NCBI GenBank assembly: GCA_017405115.1
Contig: JAFRBA010000108.1
Span: forward strand, 1 to 30,159
DNA: 30,159 nt
From: Kiritimatiellia bacterium
Lineage (GTDB): Bacteria; Verrucomicrobiota; Kiritimatiellia; RFP12; UBA1067
Reading direction: 5' to 3'
Shown here: piece by piece, positions 1-9,213 of the stretch
How the letters are laid out: every line of letters begins with the position of its first letter
How positions within the stretch are numbered: position 1 is the first letter of the stretch
The notes under the pieces: model-generated
Told to the model about the DNA's origin: nothing
Database searches by the model: none
Seen by the model: only the letters and a program-made list of their open reading frames with translations
Program-made: the position numbers and the translations under genes

Positions 1-674
1 ACTTCTCGTAGTTCGGAACATACACGCTCTTCCATCCAGGAAAATCGCGCTCAGCCACCTCGTCTCCGCCGAACGGACATCCCGTCAGTCGCTCGACGCG
101 CGTTGCGCCCAGCGTCTTCCCATCGCTGATGCCGGGCGCGAAATACCATACAACCGTGCGCCCATCGCGGCAGATTCTTTCACGCACGAACTTCCCCTTC
201 TCCGGCGTCACGACGAAAAGCCCGGGGAACACCACCACGCGGTAGCGCGACAGGTCGCTGCCCGACCTTGACGGCCTTCGAGTCCCAGACGATTTTGCCG
301 TCGGCCCACACCTTGAAGCATGCCGTCGCCGCCGCGTATGGCTTCCAGGCCACGGGGTCTTCCGCGCTGTCGTCGACCGCAACGAGCGCATCAAATGCAG
401 AGACCTTCCCGTTTGCGCGGAAGAGCACCGCGCTCTCCGGCCGCGTTCCAAAGCCCCGGTCATATGTCCTGCCGGAGGCAGTGAGCGGCTTGCCGTTCAC
501 TGCGAACCTGGCCTTCGGACGCATCCCGAGTCCACACGTCGCGCCAGAAAGGTCAAATTCATCAACGTATTTAATGCCGGCAGTCTGCGATGCGGCCGAA
601 CAGATTCCGCCGAACGCCGCCACCACGATCACACCCGTCGCAAATGACGCTGCCGTCAAGGACATCTTTTTCAT
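1..674 (-). pseudogene. Exported NPCBM-domain glycosidase-like protein, frame-broken and cut by the window edge
   Basis: From the ATG at 674 the protein has a basic start (MKKM) and a hydrophobic signal segment to about residue 29. An NPCBM-like galactose-binding fold follows at about residues 40-138, with the motif RTYDRGFGTRP and the strands VDDSAEDP and KVWADGKIVWDS. This reading frame then runs into 26 arginine-rich codons and stops at 180-182. A second frame is open from about 260 to the window edge and reads like a C-terminal glycosidase region (DLSRYRVVVFPGLFVVTPEK, then GRTVVWYFAPG). The last NPCBM strands and the catalytic part expected between the two pieces are missing, so a deletion with a frame change near 255-265 explains it better than a single-base shift. 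A sequencing or assembly error is the alternative. It is the last visible gene of the operon running leftward from 7042, 64 nt after the preceding stop. Confidence 0.7.
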
Positions 675-738
675 CAATGCATTCCCCACAGGCAATTATG
701 CCGAAGGCCCTAGTCGACCTTCTGCTTCCCTGGCCACC

Positions 739-3591
739 CTAGAACACGATGAGCAAGGTGCCGGCCCGCGCCCTGCAACACAGCGACATTGAACCGTCGA
801 CGTTAGTGACGACCTTGGCTTTCATGTCCCGTCCAGCTACGGGCGTGCCGACGATTTTCTTTCCGGACGGAACAGTGAGGACAGGCGTCCAGTTCAACGC
901 GGCAGAACGCGCCGCCTTTGACAAATCGACGACAACGCCATCAAGGGCGATGTCGCCGTCGACAGTGATCTCTGCGACACTTCCCGCGACCGCACCGGCC
1001 GTAATCCTAGTGCCGGCGGCGGCGCTGAACGCTCCAAAGGACTGCGGAGCGCAGCAGACAAGCTCGCCCTGGCTGACGAAGACCCCTGTGGTCGCGAGGT
1101 CGTTGTCAGCCGAGGCAAGCACAAGCGATCCCGCGCCCTCCTTGACAAGAAACGCCCCTGGCGCGAACACTGGATCGGCCAACGTGATGGTGTGCGCAGA
1201 GGCATCGTCCGGCGACTGCGTGTCGAGCGTAAGCGTCTCGTGGTTTGCGACGACAAGCGCGCGCGATGCCGACGTCGTGGCGGTGGCGACGCCATCCGCG
1301 ACGCCATATGTCCAATCGTTCGTGGCACCAATTGTCGCATGCGTGACGACTTTGATCGTCACAGGCCCCTCGCCATCCTCGGTAACGGTAGCCCATGCAC
1401 CGGGATACAACCGGAGACGCTCTCCAATCTCCACACTCGAAGCGGTGCCGCTCGATTTCGTGGAAGCGACGTGGACGCGACCCGAACCGAAGAATCCGAT
1501 CGTTGAGGTAGTTGAGAGCGGCACTCCGATGTCGAAGCGCCCGAAGACCGTGTGCGCGACAGCAACCCGGTTCGAGAATGTTCCGCCGGCAAACGACAGA
1601 ACGCCACCGTCCAACACGCGAATTGCAGAGTTTCCCGCGTTGAAAAAGGGAGTCACCTGTGCGGAAACCGTCATCGTGCCGCCGTCCAGGATCACCAGTT
1701 CGGTACTCAAGTCGCCAGCTCCCGCATAGTACGGAGTGTTCATGAACAGGTCTTTGACCGTAGCCGTGCAGCCGACATGCGTCCGGCCGGAGATCCCGAA
1801 CTGGACGTTCGCCATGTCCAATCCACCCATAAATGCCACGTAGCCCTTCTTCAGCGTTATGCCGACCTTCGTCACGCCGGACCTCGCCCTCACCTCGTTG
1901 TTGAACACTATCGGAAATATCCCATCGTCGAAAATCGAGCTCCCGGACGACGCGGAGCCTGCGTGGGAAAACAGGATCGGCCGGCCGGACATGACCAGCG
2001 GACCACATGACGCGGCCAGCTTCAGGACCCTGAAGTTGAGTCCGTCGACGTCATTTTCAATTTCTCCGGCCAAGGTCTTTACCGTAATGTCCTTGCTGCC
2101 ACTTGTCATGTCCGAAAGACGCGCCCCGCATGACCAGTTGGCATCTGTAGAAAGCATCCTGCCGCTGCCGCCACACCATTCCGACGTGTCGCTTGCCGTA
2201 GGAGACATGTTGATGTTCCCGTCGTCGAGCCAGGCGACGTTCGCGACCTTCCGCACCATCCAGCCTGCAAAGGCATCGGCTCCGATGTAAGACGCGTACG
2301 TCGTATCGTCAAGCGTTATGTCAAGGTCGCCCGGAATGGCGCCGCGAGGACCGACATCGAAGAGCACGTACCGCGTTGCGGCGGTCAACGTCTTCGTTGC
2401 CGTGACCGTAAACTTCGCCCCGCCGCCAAACGTCATCGCATTCAAGGCGGAGAACCTGTCAAAATCAGCCATCAGCGTCGTGTGCGATCCTGCGCCAAAC
2501 GAAATGTCTCCAGCGGCGATCCTGCTGTTTTTATTATAGAGAACGCCGTTGTACACATACGGTTCAAGAACCAACGAAGTGCCGTCTCCCACGGCAAAAG
2601 ACGAAAGGAAAGAGGGAAACGACGAATTCTCCGAAGGAAAGTCGACGGTTCCTCCGCCAAACGCCGAAAAGCCAGCCCGCTCATTTATGCCGAAGTTGCG
2701 AATGGCAATCGTGCGCTTTGTCTCAGGGGAGAAGAAGTCCGCCGTGTCGAAGGCAACATGCTCCCGCACGACGTACGCATTCTTGCTGTTGCAGGACCAA
2801 TTGGCGAAGCCGCCAAGAGAAATGCCATGCGGGAAGCCGGCATAACTCGATTTGACGATGCCAGAACCCCCAAGTATTAGCGCCGGTCCGTAGTAGTCAG
2901 CGGGGCTTGACGTCGACGCAGAGCTCGAAAACGTCACCCCCGCCACAATGTTCGTCGCGCTGCCATAGTCAGCCACTCCAACCGGGACGGCCAAGTTCAT
3001 CGTCCTGCAGTCGAAGACTCCGCCTTTGACGCTGACGTTGTTGGCGGCAGACGAAGTAAATGCGGCAAACTTGGCATATCCCCCCGACTGGGCGAAAGAA
3101 GCACCGGATGCGTTGTCAAGGCAGAAGCTTGCAGCCTCCATGCGACCGCCCGAGAGCGCGAATACAGCAGCAGCGTCCATCGCCCAGAGCACGCCTTCGG
3201 ACACAAAGCTCCCCGACTTGACCTCAAAGGAGCCGTAATTGTAGAACTGATCTCCGAACACGACATTCGGACCGTCTATTGTTAGGGCGTCACCTAGCGA
3301 CAGTGTCGTAGCGGAGCCGCCAATGACAACAAGCCTGTTGGTGCCCGTAAACGTTACGTGCGCGCCGCTGTTGATCGTAAGAGTCGCCACCTCGGCGTCC
3401 CGGTCGATGTTGAGGACGCTTTCGCCCGCGAGGAACTTCATGACGTGGCCGCTCCCATCGCTCGCCGGAGGCGGTTCATTCCACCAGTGGTTGTCGGTCA
3501 GGTTGCCGGCGCCGCCCTTCCATGTATGATCCTGCGCAACGACGGACAGCGCCGTCGACAGCATTGCCACCTGCACAATCAGCCTTTTCAT
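739..3591 (-). CDS. Secreted two-module passenger-like beta-strand-repeat protein
   Basis: This 950-residue protein of unknown function has a signal peptide (MKRLIVQVAMLSTALSVVAQ). The body is rich in Gly, Ser, Ala and short beta-strand patterns typical of beta-helix or autotransporter-associated repeat proteins. Two modules begin alike: TWKGGAGN...DNHWWN near residue 23 and EWCGGSGR...TDANW near residue 471, which suggests an internal duplication. The C-terminus ends in a short hydrophobic strand (GTLLIVF). No transmembrane beta-barrel domain is evident, so the anchoring mode is unclear. The start at 3591 is chosen because AAGGAGG lies 9 nt upstream and the signal peptide follows directly; the longer open frame upstream overlaps the preceding gene. 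It lies 35 nt after the DUF4838 gene and is probably co-transcribed. By family resemblance it may be a cell-surface or secreted adhesin or glycan-binding protein; that role is inference. Confidence 0.75.
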   Translation of the reverse strand: MKRLIVQVAMLSTALSVVAQDHTWKGGAGNLTDNHWWNEPPPASDGSGHVMKFLAGESVLNIDRDAEVATLTINSGAHVTFTGTNRLVVIGGSATTLSLGDALTIDGPNVVFGDQFYNYGSFEVKSGSFVSEGVLWAMDAAAVFALSGGRMEAASFCLDNASGASFAQSGGYAKFAAFTSSAANNVSVKGGVFDCRTMNLAVPVGVADYGSATNIVAGVTFSSSASTSSPADYYGPALILGGSGIVKSSYAGFPHGISLGGFANWSCNSKNAYVVREHVAFDTADFFSPETKRTIAIRNFGINERAGFSAFGGGTVDFPSENSSFPSFLSSFAVGDGTSLVLEPYVYNGVLYNKNSRIAAGDISFGAGSHTTLMADFDRFSALNAMTFGGGAKFTVTATKTLTAATRYVLFDVGPRGAIPGDLDITLDDTTYASYIGADAFAGWMVRKVANVAWLDDGNINMSPTASDTSEWCGGSGRMLSTDANWSCGARLSDMTSGSKDITVKTLAGEIENDVDGLNFRVLKLAASCGPLVMSGRPILFSHAGSASSGSSIFDDGIFPIVFNNEVRARSGVTKVGITLKKGYVAFMGGLDMANVQFGISGRTHVGCTATVKDLFMNTPYYAGAGDLSTELVILDGGTMTVSAQVTPFFNAGNSAIRVLDGGVLSFAGGTFSNRVAVAHTVFGRFDIGVPLSTTSTIGFFGSGRVHVASTKSSGTASSVEIGERLRLYPGAWATVTEDGEGPVTIKVVTHATIGATNDWTYGVADGVATATTSASRALVVANHETLTLDTQSPDDASAHTITLADPVFAPGAFLVKEGAGSLVLASADNDLATTGVFVSQGELVCCAPQSFGAFSAAAGTRITAGAVAGSVAEITVDGDIALDGVVVDLSKAARSAALNWTPVLTVPSGKKIVGTPVAGRDMKAKVVTNVDGSMSLCCRARAGTLLIVF

Positions 3592-3626
3592 TAGTCGAAA
3601 CCTCCTTGTTGCCTTTTGACTTGTAA

Positions 3627-6155
3627 TCACCTGAACTTCAATTCGCCCATCGCATCCTTCGAGCAGAACGCTCCGGATTCCATATCTGGATTCCACAGGG
3701 ACTGCTCTCCGGACGGGCGGCCGGGAGAAACGGCAAATGCAGTGCGCGCAAGATTCATCGACCATTTGTCGCCCGACTTTGGACGTCCGACGCCCAAAGT
3801 CGAATACGGCATCCGCAGAATCGAACGCCACACGTTGTTTCTACGGCCGTTGCGCACCGTCCAGTCGCCGTCCCAGCCCGCGTCGCACTTCCCGTAGAGC
3901 GGATTTACGGGATCGGTTATGTATCCGTACGCCTCGTCGAAACATGCTCCGCTTTCAGGACTCCACACAAAGTGCAGAAACCTTGTCCGGGTTCCGGACG
4001 CATCGAGGACGAGCTCCAGGCTTTCGTCGCGCCACACTGTTCCGTCACGTTCGAACGGACGGACCCTGACATCATCCCCCAGATCCGTCTCCACAGCCAG
4101 ATAGAAGGCCTCCGCACCAAACATGCAGGCAAAACGAGTCCTTGTCCTGACCGCTCCGAGCTGGACCCCGCCAAGGGTCTGCCATGCATCTGCCGGCAAA
4201 TTACCGAAATCGGAAAACGACGGCTCGCGGACGGTGAAGGCGGCGTATGTCGACTTGCGCTTGCGCTCGATAACCGGATGCGCCGTCGGCAACAAAGTCG
4301 GATCCCACACGAGCGGTGCGTTGATGACCGCGCCGAGCCGCCCATTGTGCAGAAGGTTGTCCGCAGTCTCTCCGCCCATAAAGCGGAGCTCCGGCCATTC
4401 GGGATGCGGCGGCACGCTTTTCCCCCCGCCAAGCAGACCCGCAAGGATGTCCTTGCGTTCGAGTAGCAGACGGCCGATCTGTCCGCGCAGATCCTCCGTA
4501 GGCACAACCTTCCATGCAAGGTAGAGCGACGCTATCCTCCCAATGTTCTTCGCATAGTCGAACTCGGCCCGCACTATCTTCAGCCGACTGCGGTACTTCG
4601 GCTCTTTTGCCAATGTCTCGGCGTAGGAAAGCCAGTCCTCCATGCGCTTTATGGTGTCACCCCCGTAGACATAGGCAAGAGCTTCGAGCGGCTTCATCGC
4701 ATTCCGCGCACCGTCGTCGAGCTGAAGTCGCTTGTCCAGGATGTCGTGGAAAGTGCGCATCGCCCTGGCTGCCGGCCCGTACATGCGCCTGCAGTATTCA
4801 TCGACCAGCGTCTCTGGAATCGCTTCTGGATTAGACAACGTGCGGTTGAACACGTAGTAGGCCGGGCCTTCCGTGCCGTAGAGTTCTCCATACCCGCACC
4901 GATACATGCCGCGCACGCGGTTCTCCACAAACAGGCGCGCGTACTTCGATGCCTGGCCGTACGACAGCTTTGGCGTGTACCCCGCTTTCGGCCACGGCCC
5001 CCACAGGTAGATGTAGACAGTGAAGCCGTGCGGCACTTCGTATCCCTTCCAGGCCTCAAACGTCTCCTCTGAATAGCGGCAGAGCTCGACCATCGCGTTC
5101 GACGGGAACTTCCGAAACGAGCGCGGCAAATGCTCCAGCGTCGGCCCGTAGGCCAGGAACAGCACGATCTTGCCGGGACGCAGCTTCTCGATGCGCTCAG
5201 CGATCTTGCGGTGAAAACACCATAGCTTTTCGCACCAGTCATCCCTGCCGGCCTCCTTTTCAAAGAATGCCGCGCAGTTTTCACACTCACAAGCTCGCCA
5301 ACCGTCCTGCTGTCCAAGTTCGACGACGTCCGCCCCTTCGTCGTAGCGCCTGAGCAGTTCCTGCACAATCAGGTCCTCGACGGCTGGATTCGACGGACAG
5401 AGCGGCACGCATGCGCGCGGCGTGACGGTACGCACCCCATGTATCAGCCCAAAATACTCAGGGTGGTCCCTGAAGTACTTCTCGGGCGGGCACGCGGGAT
5501 CATACGTCGCGCCGCCATAAGTGTGATAGGAGCCAAGACCAACTATGTTGTTCGCGCAGTCGTACATCATAGTGTCCTTGCGCCCGGCAGAATAGTCGAA
5601 CACCACCCGTTCGCGCGACGACGCGCCGTCGGGCACAGAAACGCGGTCGAACCTGGCGACATCACGTCCCAGACCCCCAGGGGCGAGAAAACGGACATTC
5701 ATGTACGTCTCCATAAACCGCGTTACGCCTTTGACCGTAGGCAGCACACAGTGGTGGCTGTCGAGATTTCTCCTGTTTCGTCCAGGGCGATCCCTGCCGA
5801 ATATATACACATTGCCGCCCTTCTCGGCGATTACATTGTCAAAGCCGACGAGTCCTTCGCAAGACAGCCCCGCCTTCTCGGCGGCGTTCCTGCCGAGGAA
5901 TACGGCGCCGCGCACTGGCGCGGCAGTGGATTCCACGATTTGGACATCCCATCCGGCCCCTTCCTTAAACGCACCTGACAAATCCATCGCAGCGGCACGG
6001 ATGGCAGCATAGACACCGGAATCCTCCTTTTCGGGAAGGACAATCTTCCACCCTGCATTCACCGCCGCCGCCTCGCAGCGGCAAAACACAAGAGACGACA
6101 GAATGCCCACAATGGCAAGGTGTCCTGCAAGGCTGCGTTTTAAGCTTATGCTCAT
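3627..6155 (-). CDS. Exported DUF4838 (alpha-glucuronidase-like) protein with C-terminal CBM9-like domain
   Basis: The 842-residue product starts with MSISLKR and a hydrophobic stretch ending near residue 30 (secretion signal). Residues about 35-170 resemble the N-terminal domain found in front of GH67-type alpha-glucuronidases. Residues about 190-480 are the DUF4838 core, with the typical PEYFGL, PLCPSNP and GQQDGWRACECENC motifs (Cys 289, 291, 294). The last 190 residues (WQTLGGVQLG, DESLELVLDASG, WSMNLART) look like a carbohydrate-family-9 (CBM9-like) domain. The start at 6155 is preferred over the ATG at 6161 because AGGAGG sits 8 nt upstream of 6155 but only 2 nt from 6161. It lies 23 nt after the upstream gene and is surely in its operon. 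A role in trimming uronic-acid-decorated glycans is inferred from the family; the activity of DUF4838 members is poorly established. Confidence 0.85.
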   Translation of the reverse strand: MSISLKRSLAGHLAIVGILSSLVFCRCEAAAVNAGWKIVLPEKEDSGVYAAIRAAAMDLSGAFKEGAGWDVQIVESTAAPVRGAVFLGRNAAEKAGLSCEGLVGFDNVIAEKGGNVYIFGRDRPGRNRRNLDSHHCVLPTVKGVTRFMETYMNVRFLAPGGLGRDVARFDRVSVPDGASSRERVVFDYSAGRKDTMMYDCANNIVGLGSYHTYGGATYDPACPPEKYFRDHPEYFGLIHGVRTVTPRACVPLCPSNPAVEDLIVQELLRRYDEGADVVELGQQDGWRACECENCAAFFEKEAGRDDWCEKLWCFHRKIAERIEKLRPGKIVLFLAYGPTLEHLPRSFRKFPSNAMVELCRYSEETFEAWKGYEVPHGFTVYIYLWGPWPKAGYTPKLSYGQASKYARLFVENRVRGMYRCGYGELYGTEGPAYYVFNRTLSNPEAIPETLVDEYCRRMYGPAARAMRTFHDILDKRLQLDDGARNAMKPLEALAYVYGGDTIKRMEDWLSYAETLAKEPKYRSRLKIVRAEFDYAKNIGRIASLYLAWKVVPTEDLRGQIGRLLLERKDILAGLLGGGKSVPPHPEWPELRFMGGETADNLLHNGRLGAVINAPLVWDPTLLPTAHPVIERKRKSTYAAFTVREPSFSDFGNLPADAWQTLGGVQLGAVRTRTRFACMFGAEAFYLAVETDLGDDVRVRPFERDGTVWRDESLELVLDASGTRTRFLHFVWSPESGACFDEAYGYITDPVNPLYGKCDAGWDGDWTVRNGRRNNVWRSILRMPYSTLGVGRPKSGDKWSMNLARTAFAVSPGRPSGEQSLWNPDMESGAFCSKDAMGELKFR

Positions 6156-6178
6156 CAACATGTCCTCCTGCGCGATTT

Positions 6179-7042
6179 TCACAGCGATGTCGGAACGAGC
6201 CTGGCGGTCCAGCGCTGTTTCTTCTCCTCCGGCGACGAAAGCCGAATGCTGTTCGCAATCATTAACTGGCCACCAATCACAACCATTCCCTCCGCGCCCG
6301 ACTTGCCAATGCGCTTTTCGCATGGGACTATCACCGGCACCTCTGTGCCGCCCCCGGCACTCGAAAGCGCGTTCGCATCCACCGCTAAGATGCAGGATGG
6401 GTGGGGCTCTTGTTTGTCGCGCATGTCACCATAGCATCCAAAAAGTATTTTGTCCCCATGGTGGCAGATGGTCTGCACACCAAGGTTTGTCCAGCCGCTG
6501 TCTATCATCTGGCAGCGCATGAACCTGAAGTTGCGCGTGTAGCGAAACACCATGTTGTACCGACAGTGGCGTGGCGCGGACGTGACAACCCAGAAGCATC
6601 CGTCGAAGAACTCAAGGCCGTTGTTGCACCACAGTGCCTCATGTGTGGGATGTTTATTCGCCAGCCTAAGTGTTTTCGCATTGAACTCCCACACCTCATC
6701 ACCCACGCGACATCCGCCGGATTGCCCAAGATTCATGCCGACGAATACATTCTCACCCACGCAGCACAAATCCCCCATGTGCCCCTCGTTTCGCCCGATC
6801 GCTACCTTGTCCGCCAGCCTGCCGCGAAGGTCTGTCTTTACAAGGGCTGTGGTAAATGTCCAGAATAAGTTCGTTCCGTCCGTTGCAACGCCCTGAAGAT
6901 GCCATGGATACTCACCCTCGCATATGATTTCGGCCGCATGGACACCGGACGCTCCGCAAACCACCATGCAAAGCAACGCGGACAATACAAATCGTTTGCC
7001 TTCAAACATATGTCGTTGCATGTATCTAGTTAGACAATTCAT
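6179..7042 (-). CDS. Exported propeller-like protein, first gene of the operon
   Basis: This 287-residue protein (276-280 residues if a later start is used) has a signal segment, FVLSALLCMVVCGASGVHA. The mature part has short repeated strand patterns (GVATDGTNLFWTFTTALVKTD, LCCVGENVFVGMN, LEFFDGCFWVVT, ICHHGDKILFGCYGD, MVVIGGQLMIANS) typical of a beta-propeller of about five to six blades. I do not recognise a specific family. Possible starts are 7042, 7021 and 7009, and none has a Shine-Dalgarno sequence. 7042 lies 8 nt after a TATAAT box with a TTGCCT -35 at 17-nt spacing, so it would be an almost leaderless start; the later ATGs would give a shorter N-region. It heads the operon that includes the DUF4838 gene and lies back-to-back with the sensor kinase gene. 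Confidence 0.7.
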   Translation of the reverse strand: MNCLTRYMQRHMFEGKRFVLSALLCMVVCGASGVHAAEIICEGEYPWHLQGVATDGTNLFWTFTTALVKTDLRGRLADKVAIGRNEGHMGDLCCVGENVFVGMNLGQSGGCRVGDEVWEFNAKTLRLANKHPTHEALWCNNGLEFFDGCFWVVTSAPRHCRYNMVFRYTRNFRFMRCQMIDSGWTNLGVQTICHHGDKILFGCYGDMRDKQEPHPSCILAVDANALSSAGGGTEVPVIVPCEKRIGKSGAEGMVVIGGQLMIANSIRLSSPEEKKQRWTARLVPTSL

Positions 7043-7050
7043 TTGCGCAC

Positions 7051-7079
7051 ATTATACCCCTTGCGCGGCGGATAGGCAA
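7051..7079 (-). promoter_or_regulatory. Promoter of the leftward glycan operon
   Basis: On the minus strand TTGCCT (7074-7079) and TATAAT (7051-7056) are separated by 17 nt. The predicted transcription start is near 7044, 2-3 nt before the first ATG of the propeller-like gene. No TG extension is present here, which fits the better -35 match. Confidence 0.65.
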
Positions 7080-7097
7080 TATACCCAAATGGCACCA

Positions 7098-7127
7098 TTG
7101 CCGCGGATCGTTGGATTGTGGTAAAAT
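7098..7127 (+). promoter_or_regulatory. Promoter of the sensor kinase gene, leaderless
   Basis: TTGCCG (7098-7103) and an extended -10, TGGTAAAAT, with TAAAAT at 7122-7127, are separated by 18 nt. Six nt after the -10 comes the ATG of the kinase gene, so the transcript should begin at or next to the start codon. The promoter is back-to-back with the leftward operon promoter, only 18 nt apart, so a regulator bound here could affect both. Confidence 0.6.
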
Positions 7128-7133
7128 ACGGCC

Positions 7134-9194
7134 ATGCTTGCAGGCTTTTTCGCCGCCTTGTCCATCCTGACGAATCTTCAGGACGTCGCATCCGCCGTTT
7201 CCGCCGGCGACACGAACGCACGCTTCGACGTCGTGGGGGCGGTTACGGACGTGAACCGCTCCAAAAGCGCGCTCTTCGCCATGAAGACAACAGCTGGATG
7301 CATGGTCTTCAGAGATGTCACCGAAAACCGTCAGAGTCTTTCTTTCAAGCCAGGGAACATCGTCCGTGCAAAAGGCCGCGTATCCATCAACGAATACGAC
7401 TACCCCGCCGCCAACTGCAGCGAACTGTCGTTCCTCTGCGAAGGCACGGCGCCGAGGGTAACCGACGTGCCGACGGCCGACCTCGCGACAAAGGCGCTGA
7501 ACGGAAAGCTCATACGCGTGCACGGCGTCGTGAGGGAGACGTTCCGCGACGAAATAGACCCGAAGTACGTCTACCTGACGCTGGTCGACGACGGTTTTTT
7601 CTTCACTGTGTCAATCTGCGACGACATGGAGAACGACGACTTCCTCAATTCGCTGATCGACGCAGAGATATCGGTAGTCGGCCGCTATGCGTCCGACAGA
7701 ATCGGATTGCGGAGGATGCTGGGCTGGACATTGTCGACCTTCACCGTGGACGACATCACCATCCTGAAGCCCGCTCCTGCGGATCCGTTCAACGCGCCAC
7801 CGATCCCCGACTCGGACGCCGCCTCCCCCCAGGAGGTCGCGACGATGGGGAAGCGGAGCATCTCCGGCAGGGTGATCGCAACGCGACGGGCGAGGGACTT
7901 CCTCGTCGTGGATCCACGCGGAACAGTCCGGCGCATCAGGCCAAGAAACCAAGACTGCCCGTCATATGGAGACATTGTGGAGGCCGTCGGATATCCGGAG
8001 ACGGATCTCTACCGGCTCAACCTAGGCGACGCCCTTTGGCGAAAGACCGGAGTGACGACGAACGGGCTGGACGCCCCCGCCGCCACGGACATCCTGCGCA
8101 TCCTGACGGACGGCAGGGGGAACCGCAAGATCAACCCGCTGTTCCACGGCAAGGCGATCCGCGTGACCGGGACTGTCGTCGACGTCACAAGCGCGAACCG
8201 ACAGTTCGAGACCGTCACGCTGAAGTGCGGCGACCTCTCGATTCCTGTGGACATCAGCGAGAACCCCGGCCTTGCAGAAACCATGGCCGTCGGAAGCCGC
8301 CTCTCCGTCGCCGGGACGTGCATCGTCGAAACGGAGAGCTGGCGGCCCTATTCGGCCTTCCCGCACGCAACCGGCATCACGCTGGTCGTCAGGCGCCCCG
8401 AAGACGTCACGGTCATCTCGCGTCCGCCGTGGTGGACGCCCATGAAGCTGCTCTTCGTCGTCTCGTCGCTCCTGCTGGCGCTGGTCGTGTTCTTCGTCTG
8501 GAACAGGATTCTGAACCGGCTCGTCTACAAGCGAAGCCATGCGCTGATCAAGGAACAGCTCGCGCTTGCGAAGACTGAGCTGAAGGTCGCGGAACGGACC
8601 AACCTGGCCATCGAGCTCCACGACTCGCTTTCGCAGAACCTTTCCGCAGTGGCGTTTCAGATACTTGCCACGAAAAGCGCCGCTGAAGTAAGTCCGGGCG
8701 AGGTGATGGAAAACCTGAACGCGGCCGAGCGAATGCTGCTCTCGTGCCGAACGGAACTCAAGCGCTGCCTGTGGGATCTGAGGAACGACGCCCTGGACGT
8801 CAGAAACATGTCCGACGCGATACAGAAAGTACTTGCGCCCGTAAAAGGAAACGCCATTCTCTCCGTCCGATTCAATGTCATCCGCTCGAATCTCGACGAA
8901 TCCACCTTCCACGCCGTCATCCGCATCGTCCGAGAGCTCGTCTCCAACGCCATCCAACACGGACACGCCTCGCATGTCTACATCGATGGCGACATGTCCG
9001 GCGATGTGCTCTACTTCTCCGTCATGGACGACGGCGCCGGATTCGACGTCGCAACCGCGCCAGGCCCTGCGACCGGCCACTTCGGCCTCGCGGGCGTCTT
9101 CGAGCGCGTCAGGCGCCACAACGGGAAATTCGAAGTCGAATCATCACCAGGCAAGGGAACGAAGATAAATGTCAAACTGCAGGTGAAAAACTGA
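7134..9194 (+). CDS. Membrane sensor histidine kinase (HisKA_3 type) with OB-fold-like sensor region
   Basis: The 686-residue protein has a short hydrophobic N-terminus (signal or anchor), a sensor region of about 400 residues, one transmembrane segment (about 439-457, LLFVVSSLLLALVVFFVW) and a cytoplasmic kinase. The kinase is NarL-partner (HisKA_3) type: NLAIELHDSLSQNLSAVAFQ gives the phospho-acceptor His496. The HATPase part shows ELVSNAIQHG (N605), DDGAGF (632-637) and GHFGLAGVFER. The sensor region holds at least three OB-fold-like units (about 30-105, 123-212 and 337-425, possibly a fourth at 242-300), each with the pattern IRVxGxVxDV...V.L. The start at 7134 lies directly after a -10 box. 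A response regulator gene follows after 50 nt. It probably senses an envelope or extracellular cue and controls nearby glycan genes; the ligand is unknown. Confidence 0.9.
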   Translation: MLAGFFAALSILTNLQDVASAVSAGDTNARFDVVGAVTDVNRSKSALFAMKTTAGCMVFRDVTENRQSLSFKPGNIVRAKGRVSINEYDYPAANCSELSFLCEGTAPRVTDVPTADLATKALNGKLIRVHGVVRETFRDEIDPKYVYLTLVDDGFFFTVSICDDMENDDFLNSLIDAEISVVGRYASDRIGLRRMLGWTLSTFTVDDITILKPAPADPFNAPPIPDSDAASPQEVATMGKRSISGRVIATRRARDFLVVDPRGTVRRIRPRNQDCPSYGDIVEAVGYPETDLYRLNLGDALWRKTGVTTNGLDAPAATDILRILTDGRGNRKINPLFHGKAIRVTGTVVDVTSANRQFETVTLKCGDLSIPVDISENPGLAETMAVGSRLSVAGTCIVETESWRPYSAFPHATGITLVVRRPEDVTVISRPPWWTPMKLLFVVSSLLLALVVFFVWNRILNRLVYKRSHALIKEQLALAKTELKVAERTNLAIELHDSLSQNLSAVAFQILATKSAAEVSPGEVMENLNAAERMLLSCRTELKRCLWDLRNDALDVRNMSDAIQKVLAPVKGNAILSVRFNVIRSNLDESTFHAVIRIVRELVSNAIQHGHASHVYIDGDMSGDVLYFSVMDDGAGFDVATAPGPATGHFGLAGVFERVRRHNGKFEVESSPGKGTKINVKLQVKN

Positions 9195-9213
9195 AAATTG
9201 CCCCGTCACCCCA

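Noticed and set aside
7118..8578. Long open frame on the plus strand inside the kinase gene, in another frame
   Set aside because: Its product is Arg/Pro-rich without any domain, while the kinase frame has all catalytic motifs.
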